Source: Hexactinellida sp. DTS-2022
Lineage: Eukaryota; Porifera; Hexactinellida
Assembly (NCBI GenBank): GCA_028753945.1
Contig: JAPNXP010000013.1
Coordinates: 1,240,001 to 1,304,000 of the forward strand
DNA length: 64,000 bases
Direction: 5' to 3'
Below the pieces are notes generated by a model that was given only the letters and a program-made list of their open reading frames with translations, made no database searches and was not told the origin of the DNA. The translations under genes and the position numbers were made by a program. Shown one piece after another: positions 33,301 through 43,965 of this stretch (positions are counted from its first letter, which is position 1; each line of letters starts with the position of its first letter).

Positions 33301-36300
33301 GGGCGCTTTAAGCCAGAAGACACTAAATTTACTTCCTAACTGAATTCCAAAATAGATCTCTGAATCCTGGTGAAACACCTCAGAAATACTTAGAATGAGC
33401 TCAAAGGATTATTGAGAAAGGCATTTCCTGAAATGTCAACAGAAGCAAAAGAGCAACTCATATTTGAAAAATACGTACGAGGATTTCCAAGAAAGATCTA
33501 TGAAAACATACGGTTATCCACAGAAATCAGGACGTCTGATCAAGCAATGAAACGTGCACAAATACTCCTACGTTTAGAAAGCGAATCTTTGGTACATACA
33601 GAAGGAACAGTAGTTTAAGTAATGCAATCTAAACATGGCTTGGATAGTGATGAAAATATAGATCTAAGGACGCTGAACGAATCAGTTAAGTTAATAGCGA
33701 AACGTCTAGATAATTTGGACTATATTGACAATGCAAATATAAATATGTAATGTAGATCTCCGTCCTAGTACAAATTGGAGAACGAATTCAATAAGAAGAG
33801 GTTTCCAAGGCCAGGGTACTTTTAGAAGAGGCCCTGAACGTAACTATTTCAACAAAGAAAGAGAGTTTAGATGTCATCTTTGTGGGGGTCAAGGGCACAT
33901 AGCACGAGAATGCAATCATAAAGCTGAGAGATTCATCAGATGTTATAACTGTAGTAAATTTGGACATATGATGAAAAATTGTCCTAGGCCTCGGTTTGGG
34001 AATCCTTTAAACTAGGAGGGGTTCATCGGGAGAGTCGAGATGATACCCCTAATATTGGATATATGACTCAATCTTATCCAGAATATTCGCATATTATTTT
34101 GGAATCACGTGAACCTTCAATACAATTCGACCAAGACTTTGTTGTCCTGTGCAAGTCAGTGGATACACCTAAACTATCTGTTGAAGTAGGAAAAGTTAGA
34201 TGTCAGGCTATACTCGATAGTGGAGCTAGTGTTAGTTTAATCTCAGAAAATATGTCTAACAAGTGTTCTAACTCAATTTCAAGAATCCAGAATGCTAGAA
34301 AGTTGCTCACTGCTACAGGTGACGAGATAAATATGATGGCAGAAGTTTGTTTGGAATTATCTATTGGTGGACTTCAACGTTCACAGGAGTTTATTGTAGC
34401 TTCACGATTAGTGGAGGATTGCATATTGGGAATTGATTTTCTGGCAAAACACCGAGTAGATATTAATTTTGAGTTAAAAACTATTAAAGGTCCAACACTG
34501 GGAACAGTCATGTTTGATAACCCAAAATTTTATAGAGAGAGCAAGTTTACCTCAAATAACATCTGTCCAGTTCATTCAGAACATTGTTTTGAAGAAACTA
34601 CAGTTAATTCATCAGATGAAAGAGATAGTGATGATTGGGAGTGTCACTGAGTTGTTCCTGATTACCGAAATATACTGGAATATGAGCTACCCATCGTGGA
34701 GGACGATTTCATGGATATAATTAATGAATATAAAGACTTATTTTCATCTGTTCCCGATATTGCAATAATAGAAGAGTTCCAAATTAGAACAGACAACAAC
34801 GCTGGCTCGGTTAGGATTCCCCCAGAATGGTACCCCAAGCTTATCAAAAAGAAGTAACCTCACAAATAGAAGAAATGTTAAGGAGAAAGGTCATCAGAAT
34901 CTCCAGTAGTTCTTGGTTGTTTCCACCCGATATGGTAAAGAAGAAAGATGTTTCTCTCAGATTCTGCATTGACTATCGAGGATTGAATAAAGTTAGATCT
35001 AAAGACGCGTATCCACTTCCCCTTCCTGATCAAGCCCAGGATAAATAGCATGGAATTAAATATTTCACAAAATTGGATGTCAATTCCGGGTATTGGCAAA
35101 TTCCAATTAGGGAAAGTGACAAACAGAAAACTGCCTTCTCCCCTGGGCCTGGGATGGGGTTATATGAGTTTAATGTATTGCCATTTGGGCTGACTGGAGG
35201 GCCAAGTTCTTTCCAACGAATGATGGATGAAGTGTTACGTGGTCTCGAAAAGCTTAAAGATAATTTTATTGACGACATATTGGTCTTCTCACCGGATAAA
35301 GTATCACATGTGAATGCACTTAGGAAAATATTCGACAGGTTGCGGAAATACAATTTGACATTAAGAGGCAGGAAATGTGAGATAGGAAGGAGCAAAGTAA
35401 CCTACTTAGGCCATACCTTTTCAATTGCAGGAATGGAGCCGCAGATATCTAAAGTGGAATCTATAAATAGTTTGGCTCGTCCTAGTTGCAAAAACCATGT
35501 CAAGCAATTTTTAGGACTAGCGAGTTACTATAGGCGTTATATTCAAGGATTTCGCAACAATAGCGGATCCATTGAATCGGTTACTCAGATCAGAAGTAGC
35601 CGTCGTGTGGGGTAGTCAGGAGGAAGCAACCTTTATGAAGTTAAAACATATACTTACTTCATCATCTGTTTTACAGTGCCCCTAATTTAGCAAACAGTTC
35701 GAATTGTATACAGATGCCAGTGGGACCGGTCTAGGAGCAGTCTTAGAGCAGGATGGGCATGTTATTGCTTACTATAGCAGAACTTTGCGAGATGCGGAAA
35801 GGAATTATAGTACTATTGAACAAGAATGTCTAGCTATTGATGAGTCACTCAAACGCTTCCGTCACTACCTAATCGGAAGACGGTTTGCTATAATTACTAA
35901 CCATAAACCATTGGAGTGGTTACACACTCAAAAGGCTGTAGGACGATTATGGCGATGGGGTGTGTTAATACAGGAGTACGATTTTGATATTATACATAGA
36001 AGAGGTAAAGAAAATATCAACGCCGATGCATTATCACGTTCACACGATGAAAACAGAGAGGAAAGTTGCTCTGTAACCAAAGTAATACTAGGTCCTGACT
36101 TTGAAGAATTGAGGAAGCAACAGTTAAATGACAGGATATTATAGGGAGAGTCATATTTGAAATGGAAGCCGTACCTAGAAAAGAATAATTTATCGGACGT
36201 CTGTGGAATAGTCAAGACTTTAATCGATTCAGACAAATTTCAGTCTCAGCTCCTATTACACAATGGAGTATTGTTACGAAATTATAAAGTAGAGCCTTTT

Positions 36301-39300
36301 TCAAACCTACATTGTGTAGTAATAGTTCCAGGTACAATGAAACAAGAATTCCTTGAGGGGGCACATGATGAAGCAGGACACCAAGGAGTGGAAAGAACAC
36401 TAGATCGTTTGAAAAAAAATGGCCTATTGGGTTGGAATGTCAACTACAGTGAATGAATATGTTCACTCATGCGACAAGTGCCAAAAAAGTCAAGCCATCA
36501 CTTCCTACTCAAGCACCCTTGCTAAATACTCCATGTGGAAGGCCTCTACAGATGATGCAAGTTGATGTGTTAGAGGTTCCTCTCAGTTTAGAGGGAAATA
36601 GGTATTTACTAGTGGTAGAAGATACATTTTCAAAATGGCTAGAGGCTTATCCAATGAAAAATCAGAAATCGGAAACCATCACTAATCTATTAATTCAAAC
36701 CTTCTCTAGGTTGGGGATTCCAGAATATATTCATTCAGATCAAGGAACAAATTTTGAATCTGCATTGTTAAAAGAGACTTGTAGAGCATTGGGAATACAC
36801 AAGACAAATATTTCTGCTCATCACCCCCAAGCAAACTCATTAGTTGAAAGGAGCAACCGAACCATCTTACAAATGTTGAGATGTTATGTGGAGGAGAGTT
36901 GGGAATGGGAGAAGTGCTTACCTTTAGTTTTATATGCTTATCGTACAACAAAGCATGCCACTACTAAGGTTACGCCTTTTCAGCTCATGTATGGACGTGA
37001 TCCTTTGGGATTTTTCCAAACGGAAGATACTGCAACACATGATCCAACTTCATATGAGACATTTCTGCGTAAGAAAATGGCTACATTGAGAGATTTTGTT
37101 GAAGGTCACACCATCGAGGCACAAAGTCGCCAAAAGGAGTACTATGATGATTGATCCCATCTTTCTAAATTATCACTTTTCAAGACTGGTGATGATGTGC
37201 TGTTGTCTATTCGGGGTTTCCCCAGTTGAGCGAAACTTTATTGAGCGAAACCCGCTTGAGCGAACCCAATTGAGCGAAATCCAAATGAGCGAAACCCAAA
37301 TGAGCGAAACCCAAATGAGCGAAACCCAAATGAGCGAAACCCAAATGAGCGAAACCCAAATGAGCGAAACCTATGAACTAATTGAGCGAAACATAAGCAA
37401 GTTAGTTTAATTAATAATATAGAGTATTGGAACTTAATTAATTATGAATGACAGATAAATATTTGAACAAATGGTACTATAGAGATATGCTTGTAGGTTG
37501 TGCAATGTTGTAAGCTATTCCAGTTAGATATTGGTCAATATTCTTTCGCCCTAAAGTGTAATCATCTGTAAGATGTTTAATCTTTTCATTAATCTGCTTA
37601 TATTTGAGATTATTGCTATGAGGCTTTATATTTCCTGCTGCAACTTGTGCTAAAAGAGTTTCTGTACATCCCTGCTCTCTGATCAGCTTTGATACAAATT
37701 CATAAATATTTGCATGGGCCTTTCCAACCGAACGATTTAACCTAAGATGCCAACCTTCTAGATTATTATTGGTTCTCCTTTGTACCCCATACATATTCCA
37801 AAGCTTATTGTCCACAACTTCAATCCAGTAGTGCTCAAAATAATCGAACAGTGTTTGCAATTCAACTGGACCATCATTCCTTAGGCCTTGAAATGTTAGA
37901 GAGATAAGTTCAATGGGGACAAAGGCCAGTGCAAGAAGCTTTCGTATATATATTCGATGAGGTCCATCATGAACATATAATTGTGATAAACCCAAAACTT
38001 GCACCTTGCGATAAATTGCCTGGCAAAAATGAAAGTAACATCCACGGACACAAGCATTTGGAAATTCCAGTCTAATGCTTTTTATCAGGCCACTTTCAAA
38101 ATCACAAGTGACTAACTCAGGTGCTAATACTACGTTTAAATTGCCAGCGTTATCTTTGAGAGCACGAAATAATTCCGAATAAATGACTCGCGTTTTAGCG
38201 GAGAGTAGGCAGTAAATGAGAGGAATTAATTTGTCACCTTCGAACGCATGGATGGTGAAGAGTTGAAGATATAAGTGAGGTACACTCCTAAATGTACCGT
38301 CTACACACCAATGTACTTTAGTAGAAAGCATTCGAATATTGTCTTCTGTACCGAAAATAAGGATTTCATTGTTTGAAGAAGAGTATTGCAGAAAGGTAGA
38401 ACCAGCAATTGTTTGTTGAAGGTCTGTAGGCAAATTAAGTGCTTCTCTAGAAATTGGGAGTGTAGGGAATTTCTTCAATCTCTCTCGATATAAAGAGGAG
38501 TCAATTTGACTAAATAAGGGGAATCGTGATGCAATTGTAGGAGTAACTGAGAGCATTGCTGTAGCATCGCCGTAGAGCGTTGGTATAGGAGTTAATTGAG
38601 TCCTTGCCTTCACTTTAAGATCAGATACTACAATTTCAATATACCTAGCATCTGGATCTGGTATGCAATGCTCACGGTGAGGTATTCGCGTTTGAATATC
38701 TGTATTTTCCTGGATATTTGCACTATAGACACACCCATTGCAGTCTCGTGTGCGACACCGCCATCGTTTTTTAGTATTGGCTGACACTAATTTGTCAAAT
38801 CTATAAGAGTATCCTTCAAAACAAAGTGCAGGGCAGTTTTTTGTTGTTTCGTATTTTGATGCCATTTGAAGATACGTATTATATAAGATATAAAAGCAGT
38901 ATTTATATAAAATTTATCTGAGTGCTGTATAGTATTTACATACACCTTATTAATCGTTTATCCTAATCACCTTCATTTTGGCCATTGTAAGTAAATTCTT
39001 CATTGATAGCATCATGTACATTTAGAACTTCGCTCAATTAGGCTTCGCTCAATTACGTTTCGCTCAATTGGGTTTCGCTCAATTAGGTTTCGCTCAATTG
39101 GGTTTCGCTCAATTAGGTTTCGCTCAATTGGGTTCGCTCAAGCGGGTTTCGCTCAATAAAGTTTCGCTCAACTGGGGACGAATCGTCTATTCCACATAGC
39201 GGAGTAGCTCGTAAGCTGAGAGATAGATGGGAAGGAGGATGGAGAGTCTTTGAAGCATAAGCGGAAAGTTATCTAAGATTCCTAAAATTATGGGGGGGCG

Positions 39301-42300
39301 AGACCTGTCAATTATCGGTTGTACATATTACAACTATGGGGCCTAGTTGTAAATTTGGGGGGGGGGGGGCGCATCCCCCCCTGCCCCCCCCCACTTTTCC
39401 GCCCATGCTTTGAAGTAAAAGGACATCTCAGCTTAGAAAGACGAAATACAGATGGGCGAAACAAGTTAGTTCATGTAAACAGACTTAGACCTTACGTTCA
39501 ACGGGAAAAATTAATAGATTCAAACACACAGCCAATCGAGTGTGAAATGACATCGCCGCTGTCCCACTCAACTTTAGAGAGACCTAGATGGAACAACCTT
39601 AGCGAAACTCCAAATGAGGAAATTCATAATCAGTCCGGCAGAATATCCACATTACCGGCGGAAACTTCCTGTTTCAACAGATCATGTAACGATTCCAACC
39701 TCGGAAACATGAATTCATCGATACAAGGCGATCAGGCGAATTCATCAAACCTTTCTATTAATTTGAATGGCAATGCTCTGAATCCAGTCAACACTAGCAC
39801 GCCAATAAAAAGTGCAGGACGACCACAAAGGACAAGAAACTTGCCAACTAAGTTTGGTGACTATGTGCTAAACTAAAACTCGAGGTCGAGTTTTACGAAG
39901 GGGGAAGAATTATAGTAAGAATCAAATAGTATTTAATCGAACAGAGGAAATTCATTGTAAGTCAATTGAGTAATACGTAATATGTACATATAAGTGTAAT
40001 TATATAGTAGGTAAATTCTGTATTCAGTAGTTGTGATTCCGTGTTTGATTTCGATATAATTATATCTAGGACGTACTCAAATTATACTATACCTACAAAT
40101 AATGGGAAAGTCACACTGAATATCGCTGAAGGTATAACCAGTTCTATTTGTATGTTTATGATACAATCTCGATTGAATTCAACAATACTCAAATGGACAT
40201 CATAACTCTATCTTTAGTTGGATTCAATCAGGCTATTGTTATATACGTATATATATATTGTCCTTATGATTTCCTAAACTACTTCCCAAGCGCTACACTC
40301 CTCATTATCGAGAATGTTGTATTCGATCGCTTTCCATACTTAAATTCGACAAGTTTAAAATTACTGATTCTCCTCTATCTCACACTACCTAATATCGTAA
40401 CCATTCTACCGTCATTGCTTATTCTACCTAACTTGAGTTCGTTGGGATTGTCTTAATTCTTAATTCGAAGGCGCAAAGTGGTATGATGTTATTCCCAGCA
40501 GTTTCGATAATAATACTCATATGGTGTATTTAAAACTGACTGGAATACAACACCTCTATAGTTACCAGTTCATATGCGTCGGAGTTGCAGCGGCTGGGGC
40601 GGCCATGGCCGCCCCACTTTTTGTTGAAATAAAAAAAATACAGCATATTGGCTGAGGATGTCCTCGGCCATCCTCAGATCAATTTCTACTCTTCGTCGAA
40701 TCACTTTCTTAGGAACAAATAATATACTTATGACGAAAAGTGGAGCGGCCTAGCGGTCACCCATTGCCAGGCCCGTTTTGGTCGCTCACTAACTCTGTTA
40801 AAATAAAATTATGGCCGCCCCACTTTTATTTTGCTTCCGACGCCTCTGCAGTTTGCTAACTTGATACATTTGAGAACATTGTATTTGTCCAGATTTTTCA
40901 CTAATTTCACATTTGAAGAGAACGCACTATCTGGATTAGATGGATTGACACATTTAAATACTAGCGACTTGCAAACAAATTTAGATTCGTTTCCAAGAGA
41001 CATTTCCTAGTCTATTTCATTTCGATTTACGCTATTCTTCATTAACAACACTCGAACAAAGTTTTTTTGAGAAACAGAAAGCATTATCCAGAATAACTGG
41101 TGATTATGTTCCATTTAATTGTAACTGTGAGGTGGCATGGGATTATTAGCACTGAATTCTTAATATCGTAATACACTCATTATCTCAAAGATTATTGAAG
41201 TTAGGCTTAGAAAATGTATTATCAATGAATAGGATGTTACCAATTTCGGATAGATCAGTACTAGCATAGTTTACATAAAATAGGATAGATCAGTACTAGC
41301 ATAGTTTACATAAAATAGATAGTTTTTGAGTTATGGCTCATTTTAAGAAATATGCATTTCCCTGGCAACCGAGGAATGTGTCAACATTCCATTTAGAATT
41401 TCAATCTATTCCATTTAATTAGTTCTGGGCATCATCATGTTCCAATCTTGAACATTTATAACGCGTTTAACTATGGTAAAAGCAGGTTATTAAAACACGA
41501 TATTTCGCACCCAAAATAGCGATTACGTTATCATATGGTGAAATAGCACAATTCTGAACGATGCTATGTATACCTTGATACCAACTTCCTATATAGTTAT
41601 AGTACATTTATAACGTCTATCATTACTAGTTATGGAGATAAATATAAATAACCTATTTAGCTATGGACTTTAAGTAATACATGTATGGTATAATCAGTGG
41701 TATGGCCTTATATATCGAAGGCAACGGCGGATTCCTGGGGGGGCATGGGGGGCAATTGCCCCCCCCCGTTTTTCAACATTAGAATAACTGAAATTAATTA
41801 GTGAACAAGAAAGATAATATAATTTATTGGAAATTCTAATAGGATGAACATGCATTAGCCAGCATGGACTAATTGTAGTTTAGTATGTGTACTATGTAGT
41901 ATTCTATAATGGGATCAAAAAGTAGCTCTGATAAGTTCAATTTTGCCCCCCCAGAATTATTTAAAGAATCCGCCACTGATCGAAGGTCACAGGTGTAATT
42001 ACTTAACGGTTATAGTTATCGGTCTACAAATTTGATTAAAAGTCTACCAAAATTCGTTATACGTACCTCAACAAATTTGTGAAATGTCTAACAGATTTTC
42101 CATTACCAAAATTACTAAAATCACTGAAAAGTCTAACAAAATTACTGAAAAGTCTAACAGAATCATTGAAAAGCTAACAGAATCATTGAAAAGTCTAACT
42201 AAATTACTGAAAAGTCTGACAAAATTACTAAAATACTTTTCATTAATTGTAGGATTAGGTTAATTAGAGCTGTTAGCTATATCAGTAATTTTGTTAGACT

Positions 42301-43697
42301 TTCCATTAATTTTGTTAGACTTTTCACTAATTTTGTTAGACCCCTCATTGATTTTGATTAACATTCTAGTAATTTTGGTAATGGAAAATCTGTTAGACAT
42401 TTCACAACTTTTGTTAGAGGTATAACGAATTGTTAGACTTTTAACTAAATTTGTTAGACCGATAATTAGCACCCATTATTTAATGATATATTTATTACGC
42501 TGTAGATATTTTTTAATGTCCATCTTGGTAATATTTACTTGCCAAACCTCCAGGGATCGTGGGATTTTAATCATTTAAATACAGCACCCTTCAATATTTA
42601 TTCTACATCCAGGATATATGGGAATCCAGTGGTTTCGAGTCTTTTCTTGCCAAATCCAGGAATTTAGAGGATATATTGGCAAAAAGTTTATTTTAAAATA
42701 TGCAATTGAGTAAAATTAATCAGGGGAAACTCGTATATCAAAAGAAATCCAAAAATTCAGGATATACCATGCATTTTAGCAGTAATAATATCCCCAAGCG
42801 TGACCTTCGGACACGTCCCAAGATATATTTTCAAGGGGTTGGTGTAAGTATAGTAATGACAGAATATTTGTCATAGTTTTACACAGGTAATACTTGTAAA
42901 TTTATAATTCAATTTGTCTTAATTCTTAAACTAATGGTATAACTAGTAGCCCTAATTTATCTAGCAGAAACTATTATTTAAGATATAATGACGAATTATA
43001 TCGATAACGTGGGAACGAATCAATAATAAATATTTTATTGCTAGTTTTTGTCAATTATCTTCGGATGTTAAAGTCATTTAATTAATTTAAAAAATGCACA
43101 ATAACATAAAGTGGTCGGTACTTTAGTCAACTGACTACAAAAATAAAAATATGCAAAATTTCAAAAAGTAGATAATATCGCTCCATGGATGGAACCTTTT
43201 AGTGATTTGTTGTCGCAGACCGAAGGGCTCGTGGGATAAATTGATTTAATTGACAATAATAATACTAATAAACATAATAATGAATTATTATATTGCATAC
43301 CTGAATGCCCTCTAAGAATGAAAACACATGACCAAGTTTCTGAATATTGACCTACACCAGTTAAATTAAATTTGTCCTTTGGATTAGATAAACTTCTTAA
43401 CTGCCAAATTATAACTCCTTTATCAACCCCTGCAGAAGCTAGCCAGTTTCCTGCATGGTTCCACCTTACGCAATTAACACAACCATGGTGATTCGACATT
43501 TGACACAATAATCTTGGATCACCCTCTCCATCTGACATTGTTGATTGGTTTTCGAAAGATTTAGTGCTCCATAAGCTAACTTGTCCAGAATCGTTCAATA
43601 CTCCACCAGTAGCAAATCTCCTACCACCGGGATGGAAATGGATAGATATTATAGGTTCTCCTTTATAATTAACCCATGAGGGTTTTACTATCTTCAT
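28046..43697 (-). CDS. HIRA: HIRA histone chaperone
   Basis: HIRA deposits histone H3.3-H4 independently of replication, working with UBN1 and CABIN1 and receiving histones from ASF1. Two exons, 43301-43697 and 28046-30309, join in phase 1 through a GT...AG intron of 12,991 bp and give 886 residues (human 1017). The N-terminus MKIVKPSWVNYKGEPI aligns with vertebrate HIRA, and seven WD repeats cover about residues 1-350. The B domain that binds ASF1 is clear at about 433-446 (RTKEGKRRITP, with the key RRIT). A Ser/Thr-rich linker follows, and then the C-terminal Hira (TUP1-like) domain, with RHWLLRYVQFL-type helices near the end. It lies 504 bp downstream of MED14 on the same strand. All key parts are present, so it should be functional if the 13-kb intron is removed. 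Confidence 0.96.
30720..31000. repeat. Diverged arm of the foldback element at 61172
   Basis: Phrases such as GGTGTGACCAA.GTGTCCGC, GTGAGAAATTTTGAGTG and CTATATGNCAAAA occur in the same order as in 61730-61990. Only one arm is present here. The small stretch 30640-30680 just before it also resembles the hairpin MITE at 45435. Confidence 0.6.
31462..31765. mobile_element. hAT-type MITE, 304 bp
   Basis: An exact 8-bp duplication AACTCAAC lies at 31454-31461 and 31766-31773. The ends are CAGGGCCGGATTTACC and GGTAAATCCGGCACTG. It is a longer relative of 18954-19131 and sits in the HIRA intron. Confidence 0.87.
32220..32885. repeat. Foldback repeat FB2, left arm, centre and part of right arm
   Basis: The sequence around 32700-32750 pairs with 32788-32840 (TTTCTAGGCCTAACTTCAAT and inverse). 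The left arm continues back to about 32220. The right arm is cut at CTAGCATAG by retrotransposon R2. The missing right arm appears at 41140-41720. The stretch 31774-32219 shows nothing recognisable. Confidence 0.65.
32886..33066 (+). repeat. 5' LTR of R2
   Basis: This is a 181-bp direct repeat with inverted TATAGT/ACTATA tips rather than TG...CA. Confidence 0.88.
33069..33079 (+). other. Primer binding site of R2 (initiator tRNA-Met)
   Basis: TGGTAGCAGAG is complementary to the CCA-tailed 3' end of initiator tRNA-Met and begins two bases after the LTR, as expected for a Ty3/gypsy element. Confidence 0.75.
37213..37400 (+). repeat. Left tandem-array terminal repeat of MULE C
   Basis: About 11 units of GAGCGAAACCCAAAT. 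The open frame of repeated Met-Ser-Glu-Thr here is a by-product of the array. Confidence 0.9.
37477..38865 (-). CDS. MULE transposase with FLYWCH-like finger (element C)
   Basis: The 462-aa uninterrupted frame starts MASKYETTKN. The FLYWCH-like finger at about residues 15-70 has YSYRF, WRC, C and a closing HREHC rather than HxH. The DDE domain has CVDGTF, TCDFES, GCYFHFCQA and TNNNLEGWH. It is the most diverged of the four transposases here, yet open, so a recent active source is likely. Confidence 0.92.
   Translation of the reverse strand: MASKYETTKNCPALCFEGYSYRFDKLVSANTKKRWRCRTRDCNGCVYSANIQENTDIQTRIPHREHCIPDPDARYIEIVVSDLKVKARTQLTPIPTLYGDATAMLSVTPTIASRFPLFSQIDSSLYRERLKKFPTLPISREALNLPTDLQQTIAGSTFLQYSSSNNEILIFGTEDNIRMLSTKVHWCVDGTFRSVPHLYLQLFTIHAFEGDKLIPLIYCLLSAKTRVIYSELFRALKDNAGNLNVVLAPELVTCDFESGLIKSIRLEFPNACVRGCYFHFCQAIYRKVQVLGLSQLYVHDGPHRIYIRKLLALAFVPIELISLTFQGLRNDGPVELQTLFDYFEHYWIEVVDNKLWNMYGVQRRTNNNLEGWHLRLNRSVGKAHANIYEFVSKLIREQGCTETLLAQVAAGNIKPHSNNLKYKQINEKIKHLTDDYTLGRKNIDQYLTGIAYNIAQPTSISL
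39025..39184 (-). repeat. Right tandem-array terminal repeat of MULE C
   Basis: About 10 units of TTTCGCTCAATTGGG, inverted to the left arm. The three outermost units match the left arm in order. Confidence 0.9.
39256..39407. mobile_element. hAT-like MITE inside the R2 integrase
   Basis: An exact 8-bp duplication CTTTGAAG lies at 39248-39255 and 39408-39415. The ends are CATAAGCGGAAAG and CTTTTCCGCCCATG. It includes long G and C runs. Integrase coding resumes in frame directly after the second duplication. Confidence 0.8.
39911..40091 (+). repeat. 3' LTR of R2
   Basis: This is a 181-bp repeat matching 32886-33066. Confidence 0.88.
40100..41139 (+). pseudogene. Leucine-rich-repeat receptor-like gene fragment, broken
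   Basis: Plus-strand pieces read as extracellular LRR segments: LKLLILLYLTLPNIVTILPS (about 40357-40416), then after a MITE LIHLRTLYLSRF and LSGLDGLTHLNTSDLQTNL (about 40849-40980). A frame change near 41008 gives LTTLEQSFF and a C-terminal cap-like FNCNCEVAW ending at about 41133. Stops and frame changes break it, the MITE at 40576-40843 interrupts it and a foldback copy truncates it. It lies antisense in the HIRA intron. No signal peptide or kinase/TIR part is seen. Confidence 0.6.
40576..40843. mobile_element. MITE inside the LRR fragment
   Basis: The ends GCGTCGGAGTTGCAG and the inverse CTTCCGACGC face each other, with inner GGGGCGGCCAT and ATGGCCGCCCC also inverted. No clean target duplication was seen. 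Confidence 0.5.
41140..42000. repeat. Foldback repeat FB2, right half, with insertion
   Basis: It starts GATTATTAGCACTGAATTCT as at 32761. It then follows the right arm with a 33-bp tandem duplication (GATAGATCAGTACTAGCATA unit at 41247-41320) and ends in sequence inverted to 32220-32640. The hAT MITE at 41722 splits it near the end. Confidence 0.62.
41722..41978. mobile_element. hAT-type MITE, 257 bp
   Basis: An exact 8-bp duplication ATCGAAGG lies at 41714-41721 and 41979-41986. The ends are CAACGGCGGATTC and GAATCCGCCACTG, and long G and C runs lie just inside each end. Confidence 0.83.
42020..42461. mobile_element. MULE-like element G, non-autonomous, tandem-array ends
   Basis: Most of the element is AAAGTCTAACAAAATTACTG units, direct in the left half and inverted in the right half. 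The tips are CGGTCTAACAAATTT and inverse. The flanks ATAGTTAT and ATAATTAG agree at 6 of 8 positions and may be an old target duplication. It encodes nothing. From 42462 to 43300 is plain HIRA intron, apart from a GACCGAAGGGCTCGT Helitron-like 3' fragment at about 43215-43233. Confidence 0.68.
43301..43697 (-). CDS. HIRA: HIRA exon 1
   Basis: It runs from the ATG at 43697 to a CATTCAG/GTATGC donor at 43301/43300 and encodes the first two WD blades (CVNCVRWNHAGNWLASAG). The open frame that continues past 43301 reads into the intron and is not coding. Confidence 0.95.
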
Positions 43698-43859
43698 ACT
43701 CTTTAGCTGTTTAGCACGTGTTTATAAAATATTCATTGCTATCAGTGCAAATAAGATATACTAAATAATATTTGAATTAAATACACAAACATCTAAATCT
43801 TTCTTGGGCAGGCTTTTTTTAAGGCCGATCTTGGTGTAAATTTTGCACCAATATTTTTG

Positions 43860-43965
43860 GGAGCTACACCATGATTCGTGTCGGCCGCGGCCGCTGCAGT
43901 GTTGAGCTACACCAAGGTCGCTGCAGTGTTGAGCTACACCAAGGTCGCTTCGAGTTACACCAAGG
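43860..43965. repeat. 27-bp tandem repeat upstream of HIRA
   Basis: Two and a half units of GAGCTACACCAAGGTCGCTG plus CAGTGTT lie about 170-270 bp before the HIRA start codon. The inverted pair TTGGTGTAAA/TTTGCACCAA lies just beside it (43831-43852). It may be promoter sequence or a MITE remnant. Confidence 0.5.

Larger units (their letters stand above)
37213..39184 (-). mobile_element. MULE C: FLYWCH-type Mutator-like element inside R2
   Basis: An exact 8-bp target duplication GTCTATTC lies at 37205-37212 and 39185-39192. The arms are arrays of TTGAGCGAAACCC-type units, 11 on the left and 10 on the right, starting from CCCCAGTTGAGCG on both sides. The left arm is dominated by CAAATGAGCGAAACC while the right arm has AATTGGGTTTCGCTC, so each arm has been homogenised on its own. 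It has one intact transposase. Confidence 0.93.
33088..39876 (+). pseudogene. R2 gag-pol, decayed and split
   Basis: Reading frames are broken by several stops and shifts (for example at 33290, 34648 and 35046). Recognisable in order are: a gag core (33088-33615), two CCHC zinc knuckles (33865-33990, C-x2-C-x4-H-x4-C), protease (LDSGAS, about 34212) and reverse transcriptase (35073-35395, FIDD in place of YVDD). RNase H follows (35704-36030, with the catalytic Asp of TDHKPL changed to Asn). The integrase zinc finger lies about 36360-36500 and the integrase core about 36540-36860. The integrase C-terminus continues after MULE C and the MITE (HVNRLRPY at about 39472). If both insertions are ignored at their target duplications, the reading frame is continuous at each junction. 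The enzyme set is not functional. Confidence 0.85.
32886..40091 (+). mobile_element. Ty3/gypsy LTR retrotransposon R2, carrying two nested insertions
   Basis: The two 181-bp repeats (32886-33066 and 39911-40091) start TATAGTAAG, end ACTATA and differ at about two positions. The primer site TGGTAGCAGAG (33069-33079) matches the 3' end of initiator tRNA-Met. A purine tract lies at about 39898-39908. Inside are gag with two CCHC knuckles and pol, plus MULE C (37213-39184) and a MITE (39256-39407). There is no target duplication around the element: CATAG is on the left and CCTAC on the right. Confidence 0.9.

Noticed and set aside
32908-33378. 156-aa minus-strand frame
   Set aside because: It is antisense to the R2 LTR and gag, with no signature of its own.
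37096-37410. Open frame with repeated Met-Ser-Glu-Thr-Gln
   Set aside because: It is the MULE C left array read through from the integrase frame.
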